Shown: in pieces, positions 1-8,019 of the stretch
How positions within the stretch are numbered: position 1 is the stretch's first letter
Layout: each line of letters opens with the position of its first letter
DNA from: Botryococcus braunii
Taxonomy: Eukaryota; Chlorophyta; Trebouxiophyceae
DNA length: 22,500 bases
Assembly: GCA_002005505.1 (NCBI GenBank)
Contig: KV908478.1
Location: 233,827-256,326, forward strand
Reading direction: 5' to 3'
Notes under the pieces: generated by a model
The model's database searches: none
What the model saw: the letters and a program-made list of their open reading frames with translations, nothing else
Told to the model about the DNA's origin: nothing
Program-made: the position numbers and the translations under genes

Positions 1-32
1 GTGATATATCGCATCTCAGCAAAAGTGCATTT

Positions 33-389
33 TTACTGGACTATGTCACTAGCATCAATAACAACACAACACGATGGATTTGGGGGCACCAAAGTAGGGG
101 CATTGATTAAGGCATGCTTGAGGCTAACAAAGGCATTTTGCTCGCGGGTCCCCCAACTCCATCGAGTCTTGCCAGTTTGATGGGTAAGTGGGGCAGCTAT
201 CGTACAATATCTTTTGATAAACTTGCAAAAGTAATTGGATAGCCCTAAAAATTGCCGCACGTGCATCGCCGTAGTGGGAGTTAGCCCGTCCCCGATAGCT
301 TGAACTTTAGCTGGATCCACTTCTAGACCGTCCCCGCCCTCTTCCGTGGCCCCGTCCTCTTCCTCGGCCCCGTCCACTTCCTTGTCCAT
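33..389 (-). pseudogene. Ty3/Gypsy reverse transcriptase fragment (RT/RNase H connection region)
   Basis: The minus-strand reading contains VDPAKVQAI, then HVRQFLGLSNYFCKFIKRY, IAAPLT, WSWGTREQNAF and CVVIDASD. This is the usual order from the end of a Ty3/Gypsy RT (FLGL.NYYRKFI, then APLT, then W.W...AF) to the first Asp of RNase H. The frame stops at once after DASDIVQ, so only about 100 of some 1,000 pol residues survive. An acidic Glu/Gly stretch lies upstream in the same frame and may not be retroviral. The sequence differs clearly from the pol at 3012-6569, so it comes from another, older element. The family is secure; exact ends are not. Confidence 0.8.
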
Positions 390-398
390 CCCTACCAG

Positions 399-868
399 CT
401 AGCTCAGTCCCGCCCATTCCCACCCAATCAATGCTGGGGCCCTGCTCAACATCTTTGCAAACTGTGCAGGGGTGAAAGGAAGTGGAACTCCCCGAGATCT
501 CCGGTCCCTCACGATTTCTCGAGCAAATTGCCACTGAGGTTTTTCAGGGTTCGATACCTTGAACCGGTGTGTAGAACGGTTCGCAACACTGCTTTCAGAG
601 GTGAAAATTGGAACTGGTCCAATTGGTGGTTGGGAAAAACGACGGCGCTGCGGCTCCCCTGGCATGACCTCAGGCTTTGACCATGCAGGTCCATCAGCCT
701 CCATAGCAAGTGGGCCTTCCGTGTATCTTCGTGGGATGGGGTACCAGTGGGACCGTATCAACCCCAATGAGGGTAGTCGACGTACCGGGTCTAATCCTCA
801 AAGGCACTGTATAACATGTTAGGGATCTCCGGGGTGTTCAACCACTTATTTGAAAGGGCAAACCCACG
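399..868 (-). repeat. Left copy of an older repeat family, inverted relative to 7176-7890
   Basis: Read on the minus strand, this segment aligns patchily with the plus strand at 7176-7890. Shared blocks include AACCCGGTACGTCGA-like, GGTACCCCATCCC, GTACACGGAAGGCC, CTCTGAAAGCA and GGTATCG(G)AACCCTGAAAAAC, in the same order. It holds a 122-codon minus-strand open frame (399-767; Trp/Pro/Arg-rich, containing HWYPIPRRYTEG) that matches no family I recognise. The open frame is degraded in the right copy. The two copies stood head to head before the chromovirus inserted between them. Confidence 0.65.
864..868. repeat. Target-site duplication, left copy (CCACG)
   Basis: CCACG directly precedes the TG of the left LTR and is repeated exactly after the CA of the right LTR at 7171-7175. 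Five base pairs is the usual Ty3/Gypsy duplication length. Confidence 0.93.
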
Positions 869-1031
869 TGTAGCGCGCGGCAGGCAGACTCCGCCAGGGC
901 TAGCCCCGTCGGATGCCAAGCGGTACATTAGGCTAGGCGTAGCCTCTTTAGGCTTCGCGCTAGCACATACGGTGTGGCGCTCGGGCCACACTGGCACTTT
1001 CATCGGTGCAAACAATTCGGATAACTTTACA
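869..1031 (+). repeat. 5' LTR (163 bp)
   Basis: It begins TGTAGCGCGCGG and ends ATAACTTTACA, and matches 7008-7170 with no difference seen by eye. At 163 bp it is very short for an autonomous Gypsy element. It contains small potential hairpins (GGCTA-GGCG-TAGCC and GTGTGGC-GCTCGG-GCCACAC). I see no clear TATA box. Confidence 0.95.
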
Positions 1032-1033
1032 TT

Positions 1034-1049
1034 TGGTGCCCCATATCGG
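1034..1049 (+). promoter_or_regulatory. Candidate primer binding site
   Basis: TGGTGCCCCATATCGG starts 2 nt after the LTR. The leading TGG would pair with a tRNA 3' CCA, and the position is right. It does not resemble the initiator-Met PBS common in plant Gypsy elements (TGGTATCAGAGC), and I cannot name the tRNA. Confidence 0.55.
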
Positions 1050-1135
1050 TCACTTCTGCTTTGATTGGCTTGACAAAATTTTTTTAAAGCATCTTCGCTT
1101 TTCGGTTTGGGGTTGCGCTCCTTTGTTTGGGTTTA

Positions 1136-1803
1136 ATGGCTCTCGTTTTGCCGCGATCCCGACCGACCTCGTCCCTTTGGTGGGCAAACCTCCTCGATAC
1201 ACGCTAAGGAGGCTCCCATACCCTGGAAATACTAGACCTTATTATTCATATCTGAAAGAGTTGGATATTGAGGTGCCAGATATTCCAGAGGGTGTTGACC
1301 CGGTCGACTCGACTTCGGGTTATGACTGGAAGGGCTTGCTTTCCAAGGTTTTTGACTTTGAAACTGCTGAGGAAGCTCTTGAGTGGGCAAGGCTCGGCAT
1401 TGTTGAAGTCATCAACGATTTGAAAGAGGCTCGGACACTTATGACGGAGTGTGCCGATTCAGTTCGGCACCCGTCCTCTGAGGGCGACGATGGCCTAGGC
1501 CTTGCACAATGTTCCAAAGATTTCGTGGAAGCTTCCACTATTTGGGCAAAAGTTGTGTGGAGGTATTGGCTTTGGTGCGCTGCGGCGCGCGCTTTTTATG
1601 CTCGGATCCCGAGTCATGTCCTACACGACAGACGGGTGACCAGCATAGAGTCGTCTGTCCAAGCTCTTAACACTGATATTGGGTCTTTGGGGACCCAAGT
1701 TGGCAGCCTGGACGGCAAGATGGACGCGATTATGCGTTTGCTGCAAGGATCGGGGGGGGGGACAAGGTGCGTCTCCCTCGCCTATGCCTTTCGTTGCTCC
1801 TAA
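1136..1803 (+). pseudogene. gag: gag N-terminal part with coiled coil
   Basis: The frame containing YPGNTRPYYSYLKELDI and ending SLAYAFRCS is open back into the LTR but has no ATG until 1441. An ATG at 1136 lies in another frame and runs only to a TAA at 1205, so the original start may be separated by a small indel. Near 1630-1740 the protein has a heptad-like stretch (SSVQALNTDIGSL, then TQVGSLDGKMDAIMRLL), which suggests a short coiled coil before the capsid region. The frame then enters a run of ten G at 1752-1761 and soon stops, while the capsid coding continues in the next frame. Gag would form the cytoplasmic particle. Confidence 0.7.
1752..1761 (+). other. G10 homopolymer at the gag frame change
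   Basis: Ten consecutive G lie exactly where the coiled-coil frame gives way to the capsid frame. One base fewer would place both parts in a single frame. It may be a replication slip, a sequencing length error, or a slippery site. Confidence 0.8.
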
Positions 1804-2460
1804 AACGAGGCCTCCAGCGCCTATGTTTAATGGAAGCAAGGATGGGACTATGATAACAACTTGGTTCGAGCAGTTTGCGGCATACGCGGCGTTGTTGCAG
1901 CTCACTCCTGACACGCTTGTGGATCACGCATCCTTGTGTCTTTCTGGGAAAGCAGCTGAACAATGGGCTTTGATTAAAAAGTCTTTGGCTTTGCATGGCA
2001 AGGATGTGAAAGACTTTGATTTGTTTAAAGCTGAATTGTTGGCCAACTTTATCGATATGTCAGTGGAAGACACCGTGCGATACCGTTTGGCGCAACTTAA
2101 ACAATCTGGAACAGTGGCTCAATACTATACTGCCTTTAGGGCAATAACAGTTGAGGCGGTCACATATCCAGTAACTGGGCCCGAAGCTTGTGCAGCTTTT
2201 CGGGCTGGCCTAAAACCCGCTCTACTTGAACTCATTATGAAGGATGCCTCGGTAAGGCGTGAGATGAGCAATGTGGAGGCGGTGGTGAAAGCTGCCAAAG
2301 AGGCTGAATCTTTGTTGGCTATGCTTTCAGGTGTCTCCAAGGGAAAGGAGAAGGTCTATGGGGACCGCGAGGAGGGAGAAGTACCTCGGGACCGTGGGAC
2401 CAAGCGTCCCGCCCATAACCATCCCAAGGGAGCCACACGCCACTTGGGCAAACTTCTTCT
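1762..2460 (+). pseudogene. gag: gag capsid domain (Retrotrans_gag-like), interrupted at 2460
   Basis: After the G tract, the frame with codons starting at 1751, 1754 and so on reads MFNGSKDGTMITTWFEQF, LCLSGKAAEQWALIKK, FKAELLANFIDM, and AQLKQSGTVAQYYTAFRAI. This is the Ty3 capsid pattern: F.G....I..W...., A..W, F...L...F, and L.Q..SV..Y...F. Coding is normal to 2460, where the sequence folds back into its own reverse complement. Frame-2 codons beyond that are antisense gag and run to 2593. Capsid identity is firm; the product as read would lack the zinc knuckle. Confidence 0.85.
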
Positions 2461-2824
2461 GAAGAAGTTTGCCCAAGTGGCGTGTGGCTCCCTTGGGATG
2501 GTTATGGGCGGGACGCTTGGTCCCACGGTCCCGAGGTACTTCTCCCTCCTCGCGGTCCCCATAGACCTTCTCCTTTCCCTTGGAGACACCTGAAAGCATA
2601 GCCAACAAAGATTCAGCCTCTTTGGCAGCTTTCACCACCGCCTCCACATTGCTCATCTCACGCCTTACCGAGGCATCCTTCATAATGAGTTCAAGTAGAG
2701 CGGGTTTTAGGCCAGCCCGAAAAGCTGCACAAGCTTCAGGCCCAGTTACTGGATATGTGACTGCCTCAACTGTTATTGCCCTAAAGGCAGTATAGTATTG
2801 AGCCACTGTTCCAGATTGTTTAAG
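2096..2824. repeat. 729-bp palindrome: 364-bp perfect inverted duplication with 1-nt spacer
   Basis: Bases 2096-2459 and 2461-2824 appear to be exact reverse complements around T2460. Both strands give the same peptides (for example AFRAITVEAVTYPVTG), differing only at the codon covering the axis. On the antisense side the same 71-codon antisense frame appears once on each strand. Beyond 2824 gag resumes at once with its nucleocapsid part. Leaving out the 364-bp right arm keeps the capsid and zinc-knuckle parts in one reading frame, so the right arm is an added inverted copy, not a replacement. Confidence 0.93.
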
Positions 2825-2972
2825 CCAGGACAGGCGGGAGGCGGCTGGGAAGCTGGCCTCTGGCGTCTGTTTCGAATGCAACAAGCCCGGCCATTTTGCA
2901 TTCGAATGCCCTCTCAAGAAGGGGTCTTCTGGCAAGAAGACAAGCCCCGGCGCGGGACCTTCTAATGCTTGA
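2825..2972 (+). pseudogene. gag: gag nucleocapsid segment with CCHC zinc knuckle
   Basis: The reading SGVCFECNKPGHFAFECPLK has the C-x2-C-x4-H-x4-C zinc knuckle (first Cys codon 2868-2870), followed by a Lys/Ser/Gly-rich tail ending at TGA 2970-2972. It binds RNA in Ty3-type Gag. It is cut off from the capsid by the inverted duplication, and is in the same frame as pol, which follows directly after the stop. Confidence 0.88.
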
Positions 2973-5900
2973 AGGTGTGGGCCTTCGCTTGGCGATGTAG
3001 GCCCTGCATGTTTGACGTCTATTCATGCATTTGCTTGTCAAGAAGCCGTGTCACAGCTTGTGATGGTGTTTCCTGCCGAGGTGCAGGGGAGCAAGGCCAC
3101 GGCGATGCTGGACTCTGGAGCTTCTTGCAATGTGGTCAGTGCAGACTTTGCTAAAGCCCTTCACTTAAAGATTGTGCCGCCGAAGGGGGATTCTTTAAGC
3201 ATTAAGTTGGCTGACGGGAGAACTGTAAACCACATCGGATGTGCTGTCTTAGACATTGTCATCCAGGGGGTACAGTTTGCTAAGGTGTCGTGTCTTGTGC
3301 TAGACTTTGCCATGGATTGGAATGTGCTGTTGGGGACTCCCTGGTTAAAGACATTCCGTGCAAATCTCATGTTTGAAGAGGACACCGTTAGGGGGTATAC
3401 AAGAAAGAACAAGCCGTTCGTTTTGCTTTGCCCGCCTAAGGAGGAGAGGCCTTTGAAGGGTTCAGAAGTGGAGGATGTGCCTAGATTGGTTTTGTCTGCA
3501 GTGCAGGCTAGAAGGTTAAGCAGAAAGGGCTGTCAGTCCTTTCTAGCAATTGTAACCGATCTATCTACCGATCCGAATGTCTCCATTCCTTCTCCTAACT
3601 CTCCTGTTGTTGACATACTCAGTGAATTCCAAGATGTTTTCCCTGAAGATGTCCCGCACCTTCCGCCTGAGAGGCAAGGGGTTAGACACACTATACCCTT
3701 GAGCGATCCACATGCTCGTCCACCGTCTCGTCCGTTGTACCGGCTTTCACGCTTAGAGTATGATGAGGCGTTACGCCAGACAAAGCTATTGTTGGACAAA
3801 GGGTATATACAGCCGTCTACATCACCCTATGGTGCGCCCATTCTTTTTGTGCAAAAGAAGGATGGAAGCCTCCGGATGGTCATTGATTACCGAGCTTTGA
3901 ATCGACAGACGGTCAAGAACAGGTATCCGATGCCTCGTATCGATGATACTCTTGATCAACTGCAGGGTTCTACAGTGTTCTCTAGTCTTGACCTCACGTC
4001 TGGCTATCACCAGATCCGGATCACAGATGAGGATATGCCAAAGACAGCTTTCAGAACACCCGCGGGGTTGTTCGAGTGGCGGGTTTTGCCATTTGGGCTG
4101 ACTAATGCCCCGGCCACGTTTCAAACTGCCATGAATGCTATCTTTGCTCCTTACCTGCACAAGTTTGTGCTCGTGTACCTTGATGACATCCTCATCTACA
4201 GCAAGTCCATTGAAGAGCATAGGGAGCATCTCCGCAAAGTCCTTGAACTGTTGCGGCAGCATAAGTTGTATGCTAACCTAAAGAAGTGCTCTTTCGCCAA
4301 GGATGAGCTGGAGTACTTGGGCCATTTAGTCTCAGCAGATGGGATTAAAGTGGACCCACGCAAGGTGGCTTCAGTTGCTAATTGGAGCACACCGAAGAAT
4401 GTTGGCGAGTTGCGGTCTTTCCTGGGGCTGGCAACTTACTTTCGCAAGTTTGTTCGCAATTTTGCAGCACTTGCATCGCCACTGTACAGACTCCTACGCC
4501 AAGGTGTGACCTGGGTATGGAGTGCTGGGTGTGTTCGGGCGTTTACCGAGATTAAACATGCCTTGACACATGCACCTTGCTTAGCGTATCCTGACTTCTC
4601 CAAGCCGTTTGAGGTCCATTGCGATGCGTCTTTGGCAGGGTTGGGGGCCGTGTTGTACCAGGAGGGTCGCCCAGTTGCCTACGAGAGTCGTCGCTTGACT
4701 CCCGCTGAGGTTAACTATCCTACTGGGGAGCAAGAACTTCTAGCTGTGGTGCATGCATTGACAGTCTGGAGGTGCTACCTAGAGGGGGCCCCTGAGTTTC
4801 GTGTAGTCACGGACCACAAGGCTATCACTTATTTGGACACTTTGCCTACTTTAAGTAGACGGCAAACCAGGTGGGCAGAGTTCCTTTCAAGGTTCAATTT
4901 TCGCATGGACTATGCCCCCGGAACGTCCAATGTGGTGGCTGACGCTCTGAGTCGGCATCCGTCCGACTATGAGGCTCCTTGTCCAATCATCAATGGCGTG
5001 GTGATTGGTGGGTGTTCGCACCCGGCGCACCGTTGTCTGCCAACGCTCTCTCTTTGTGCCTTGGTTGGCACTATCCGCTCTGCGGGGGAGGGGAGTGCTG
5101 CGGCCGGGGTTGCTCTGTCTTGGAAGGACAAATTTGTCCAGGGTTATACTCAAGACCCATGGTTCCAAGATAAGCAGAATGTTGAAGGTCTGCTAGACTT
5201 TGACGGCTTCCTTCTGAGGGAGGGGAAGGCCGTGGTTCCGGATGCTTTCGGGCTGCGAGCTCACATCCTCAAGGAACTGCATGATAGCCCGTATGCTGGC
5301 CATCAAGGAGTGAAGAAAACCTTGGCCCTGGTAAGGCGCCATTATTGGTGGCCTACCATGCTTGCTGACATCGAACGTTACGTGCTAACGTGCCACTTGT
5401 GTCAGAAGAACAAGGCTCGGAACACTTTGCCTGCGGGGTTGCTGCAACCTTTACAGTTGCCGCTGAATCCTTGGCACACGGTGACTATGGATTTCATTAC
5501 CCAATTGCCTAGGACAGGCAAGGGTCATGATGCCATTTTCGTCGTAGTGGATAAGCTGACCAAGATGGTGCATCTTATGCCCACAACCACCAAGGCTACG
5601 GCTGAGCAGACGGCTAAGCTGTACGTTGACAATGTGTGGAAGTTGCATGGTGTTCCCCAAGTGGTGGTGTCCGATAGAGATAAGCTCTTCACCAGCCACT
5701 TTGCTAGAGCTTTGTGTCAATCCATTGGGACTCGACAAGCCATGTCAACAGCCTACCATCCGCAGACGGATGGGCAGACTGAGCGAGTGAATCGAGTGCT
5801 CGAGGACATGCTACGCATGTATGTGGCCAAGTCCCAGGATGATTGGGATGAGAAGTTGGTCTGTGCAGAATTCGCGATCAATAATTGCGATCACGAGTCC

Positions 5901-6569
5901 ACGGGGTCCTCGCCGTCCTTGCTGAACTACGGGTTTCACCCCCACCTGCCAGTCGCGATTCTCCCCAATAGACGGGTACCTGGTGCGTCTGACTTTGTTC
6001 AGGGCATGCAACGCCTCATCAATGAGGCCAGGATGACCCATCGGGTGGCCACTGCTAGACAAGCGCAGTATGCCAACACCAAACGAAGGGACGTTCAATT
6101 TGGTGTGGGGGACTGGGTCCTCCTCTCCTCAAAGAACCTCCGTTTCAAGGTGGGCACGCCCAAGCTCCTCCCGCGTTGGGTAGGGCCGTTCCAAGTCGTG
6201 AAACGTGTGGGTACCCAAGCTTATGAGCTTGACCTCCCGGCACGATGGAGGATTCATGATGTCTTTCATGTCTCCAACCTGGAACGGTACCGGCGGGATG
6301 GTTCGATGCAACCCCCACCACCTGCAGAGGTGCTGGAGGGGGAAGATGAGTACGAGGTGGAAGCCTTAATGGACCACCGTCGTGTCAATTCACGTGGCCG
6401 TCCCAAGTATGAGTACCTTGTCCGCTGGAAGGGTTACTCGTCAGAGCATGACACCTGGGAAGAGGAACGGAATTTGACAAATGCTCCCAATGTTGTAAAG
6501 GGATACTGGGACGCAGTCAACGCACGGGCACCACGAGGCGGGGCACGCCGTCGTGGGCAGGTTGACTAG
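2973..6569 (+). CDS. pol: Chromovirus Pol polyprotein: PR-RT-RNase H-integrase-chromodomain
   Basis: The frame is open from the TGA at 2970-2972 to the stop at 6567-6569 and is uninterrupted. Numbering from codon 3012, the aspartic protease has DSG at 34-36 and the RT has YLDD at 389-392. RNase H begins with CDAS (Asp538) and runs to ADALSRHP. The integrase zinc domain has His757 through Cys794 and Cys797. The integrase core has Asp827, Asp888 and Glu924, with exactly 35 residues between the last two (D,D35E). A GPF-type motif (RWVGPFQVV) follows, then a chromodomain from about 1114 (YEVE...VRWKGY...DTWEEE) with all three aromatic cage positions present. Length and order are normal for chromoviruses. 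There is no nearby ATG: gag sits in the same frame upstream, so Pol is probably made as a Gag-Pol fusion and cleaved by its own protease. All visible catalytic residues are intact. Confidence 0.95.
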   Translation, partial: RCGPSLGDVGPACLTSIHAFACQEAVSQLVMVFPAEVQGSKATAMLDSGASCNVVSADFAKALHLKIVPPKGDSLSIKLADGRTVNHIGCAVLDIVIQGVQFAKVSCLVLDFAMDWNVLLGTPWLKTFRANLMFEEDTVRGYTRKNKPFVLLCPPKEERPLKGSEVEDVPRLVLSAVQARRLSRKGCQSFLAIVTDLSTDPNVSIPSPNSPVVDILSEFQDVFPEDVPHLPPERQGVRHTIPLSDPHARPPSRPLYRLSRLEYDEALRQTKLLLDKGYIQPSTSPYGAPILFVQKKDGSLRMVIDYRALNRQTVKNRYPMPRIDDTLDQLQGSTVFSSLDLTSGYHQIRITDEDMPKTAFRTPAGLFEWRVLPFGLTNAPATFQTAMNAIFAPYLHKFVLVYLDDILIYSKSIEEHREHLRKVLELLRQHKLYANLKKCSFAKDELEYLGHLVSADGIKVDPRKVASVANWSTPKNVGELRSFLGLATYFRKFVRNFAALASPLYRLLRQGVTWVWSAGCVRAFTEIKHALTHAPCLAYPDFSKPFEVHCDASLAGLGAVLYQEGRPVAYESRRLTPAEVNYPTGEQELLAVVHALTVWRCYLEGAPEFRVVTDHKAITYLDTLPTLSRRQTRWAEFLSRFNFRMDYAPGTSNVVADALSRHPSDYEAPCPIINGVVIGGCSHPAHRCLPTLSLCALVGTIRSAGEGSAAAGVALSWKDKFVQGYTQDPWFQDKQNVEGLLDFDGFLLREGKAVVPDAFGLRAHILKELHDSPYAGHQGVKKTLALVRRHYWWPTMLADIERYVLTCHLCQKNKARNTLPAGLLQPLQLPLNPWHTVTMDFITQLPRTGKGHDAIFVVVDKLTKMVHLMPTTTKATAEQTAKLYVDNVWKLHGVPQVVVSDRDKLFTSHFARALCQSIGTRQAMSTAYHPQTDGQTERVNRVLEDMLRMYVAKSQDDWDEKLVCAEFAINNCDHESTGSSPSLLNYGFHPHLPVAILPNRRVPGASDFVQGMQRLINEARMTHRVATARQAQYANTKRRDVQFGVGDWVLLSSKNLRFKVGTPKLLPRWVGPFQVVKRVGTQAYELDLPARWRIHDVFHVSNLERYRRDGSMQPPPPAEVLEGEDEYEVEALMDHRRVNSRGRPKYEYLVRWKGYSSEHDTWEEERNLTNAPNVVKGYWDAVNARAPRGGARRRGQVD

Positions 6570-6994
6570 GGGAAACACAGCAGCACGAGCCTGTCAAGCT
6601 GCGTCACCGGGGGGTCGTGGTTTACCCATAATCGCGTGATCATCGCGTGATCACAGAACGTCCCCTGACTTGTTGGCTAAGTGTCGTCCAGCCCCGGCCC
6701 CTACTATCCGCCCTGAAGCTAGCAACTTCATTGCTTCTTGATGGGAACCTGTACACGTGGAGTGTACATTTGTTCACGCCGACGACTGCCCTTTGGGCCC
6801 CATCACTGCGGGATTCTGGTCTAGGCGTACCATAGAGATACCTCAGGCAAGTGTACACCCAGGCTGCGGTCTGGTGTCTGGAGGAGACTCGCCGGCTCAA
6901 AGTGTGATGTATAGAAGTGTGGCAGTGACCTTCTATACGCCTCTGCCTGTGACTGCGGCTTGCTTTGGCAGGCCTCCCGGGAGCTCGGTCACCT
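6570..6994 (+). other. Retrotransposon 3' untranslated stretch, no gene seen
   Basis: About 425 bp lie between the pol stop and the PPT. Only short unconvincing frames occur. It contains an 11-bp tandem repeat (TCGCGTGATCA region near 6632-6652). Confidence 0.6.
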
Positions 6995-7007
6995 AGGAGG
7001 GGGAGAA
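6995..7007 (+). promoter_or_regulatory. Polypurine tract
   Basis: AGGAGGGGGAGAA ends directly before the TG of the right LTR, which is where the plus-strand primer of an LTR element lies. Confidence 0.9.
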
Positions 7008-7170
7008 TGTAGCGCGCGGCAGGCAGACTCCGCCAGGGCTAGCCCCGTCGGATGCCAAGCGGTACATTAGGCTAGGCGTAGCCTCTTTAGGCTTCGCGCT
7101 AGCACATACGGTGTGGCGCTCGGGCCACACTGGCACTTTCATCGGTGCAAACAATTCGGATAACTTTACA
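7008..7170 (+). repeat. 3' LTR (163 bp)
   Basis: It matches 869-1031 base for base as far as I can read, begins TG, ends CA, and is followed by the CCACG duplication. Confidence 0.95.
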
Positions 7171-7175
7171 CCACG
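7171..7175. repeat. Target-site duplication, right copy (CCACG)
   Basis: Exact copy of 864-868, directly after the LTR's CA end. Confidence 0.93.
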
Positions 7176-7348
7176 CCTCATAACCCCAACTTTGACATGA
7201 GAAATACGACCTCTAAGGTTTAAACCCGGTACGTCGATCTAACCTCATTGGGGATGGTACCCCATCCCTACGAGGGTACACGGAAGGCCAACACGGAAGG
7301 TGCCTGCAATGGAGGTTAATGGACATTCATGAGTCTAGAAGCCTCAGG

Positions 7349-7744
7349 TCACGGCCATGGGAGCAGTAGCGCCGTCGGGGCTTGTTGATAGCCATAGCCA
7401 TACCCGTATCCCGTCCATGTCCGGTCCGGGGGGGCTGTGGGGTAGGCGTACTCAGTGGCAGTGATGGCGGGCACACTAGGGCCCCTAAGACGTTTCCTTT
7501 TCCCCTGCGCCGTGCTTACCACGGTAGCACCATACATTGGTAGTGCACTGATCAAGGTATCGATGTCTTGGTAAGGAGCCCCAGCTGGTGGTGGGGTTGC
7601 AACAATTGTAGGGTCAAGGACCGCAGTGGTGGGGTCAAGTAGGCCACTTTCAAATGCTTCATCCCCCAACTCAAGCCCTTTTTGGCAACGATGAATATTC
7701 TCTCCCCGGGACACTTCTCCCCAAACTTCCACCTCTGAAAGCAA
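7349..7744 (-). CDS. Unrecognised 131-codon open frame, possibly a transposase tail
   Basis: The minus-strand frame starts MLSEVEVWGEVSRGENIH, contains LELGDEAFESGLLDPTTAV and a basic GKRKRLRG patch, and ends with a Tyr/Gly-rich run (GYGYGYGYQQ) and LLLPWP. It covers the extra block of the right repeat copy. The acidic then basic then low-complexity layout resembles the C-terminal tails of some plant hAT transposases, but no hATC motif is present. It may well be non-coding. Function unknown. Confidence 0.3.
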   Translation of the reverse strand: MLSEVEVWGEVSRGENIHRCQKGLELGDEAFESGLLDPTTAVLDPTIVATPPPAGAPYQDIDTLISALPMYGATVVSTAQGKRKRLRGPSVPAITATEYAYPTAPPDRTWTGYGYGYGYQQAPTALLLPWP

Positions 7745-7768
7745 TGCTTGAACCGTTTTACATACAGT

Positions 7769-7800
7769 TAACGTTCTAGATACCGTTATCTAGAATGTTA
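7769..7800. repeat. Imperfect hairpin (14-bp arms, 4-nt loop)
   Basis: Bases 7769-7782 pair with 7787-7800 at 13 of 14 positions around CCGT. The left repeat copy lacks it. Confidence 0.75.
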
Positions 7801-7945
7801 TAGATCTAGGGTATCGGAACCCTGAAAAACTACATCGAACTTGTTCCTCGCGATCGCTTTGGAGATTTTGCCAATGCTGTCATATACACTTCCAGGAATT
7901 GGTCTAAACATTTCAAGAGGCAGGGCTGCACCTGGGTTTGTTCAA

Positions 7946-7983
7946 AAGTAATTCGCTTTCTTATAAGTAATTCGCTTTCTTAT
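7946..7983. repeat. 19-bp tandem duplication
   Basis: AAGTAATTCGCTTTCTTAT occurs twice in direct tandem (7946 and 7965). Confidence 0.9.
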
Positions 7984-8019
7984 AACCCTAATTAGCCAGC
8001 CATACCTTTTTCACGGACT

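Larger units (their letters stand above)
869..7170 (+). mobile_element. Full-length Ty3/Gypsy chromovirus LTR retrotransposon, gag damaged
   Basis: This 6,302-bp element is bounded by LTRs of 163 bp that begin TG and end CA and lie at a constant offset of 6,139 bp. A 5-bp target-site duplication flanks it. The order is LTR, candidate PBS, gag (three frames), pol (PR-RT-RH-INT-chromodomain), a 3' untranslated stretch, PPT, LTR. The domain order with integrase after RNase H, and a C-terminal chromodomain, assigns it to the chromoviruses. I saw no difference between the LTRs, so insertion is recent. Gag nevertheless carries a G10 tract that shifts frame, a 364-bp inverted duplication, and a stop before pol. 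As read, this copy could make Pol only through readthrough or internal initiation. Confidence 0.95.
7176..7890 (+). repeat. Right copy of the older repeat family (opposite orientation to 399-868)
   Basis: The plus strand shares ordered blocks with the minus strand of 399-868, starting within a few dozen bases of the insertion point. Relative to the left copy, it carries about 350 extra bases (roughly 7376-7735) between the CGCCGTCG and CTCTGAAAGCA blocks, plus a small hairpin insertion near 7769. It is more decayed and has stops in all frames of the shared part. Confidence 0.6.

Noticed and set aside
1136..1207. Separate small ORF starting at ATG 1136
   Set aside because: Only 23 codons; more likely the displaced start of gag than a gene of its own.
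2327..2935. A minus-strand gag-like protein of 202 codons
   Set aside because: It is only the inverted copy of the palindrome read from the other strand, not a second gene.
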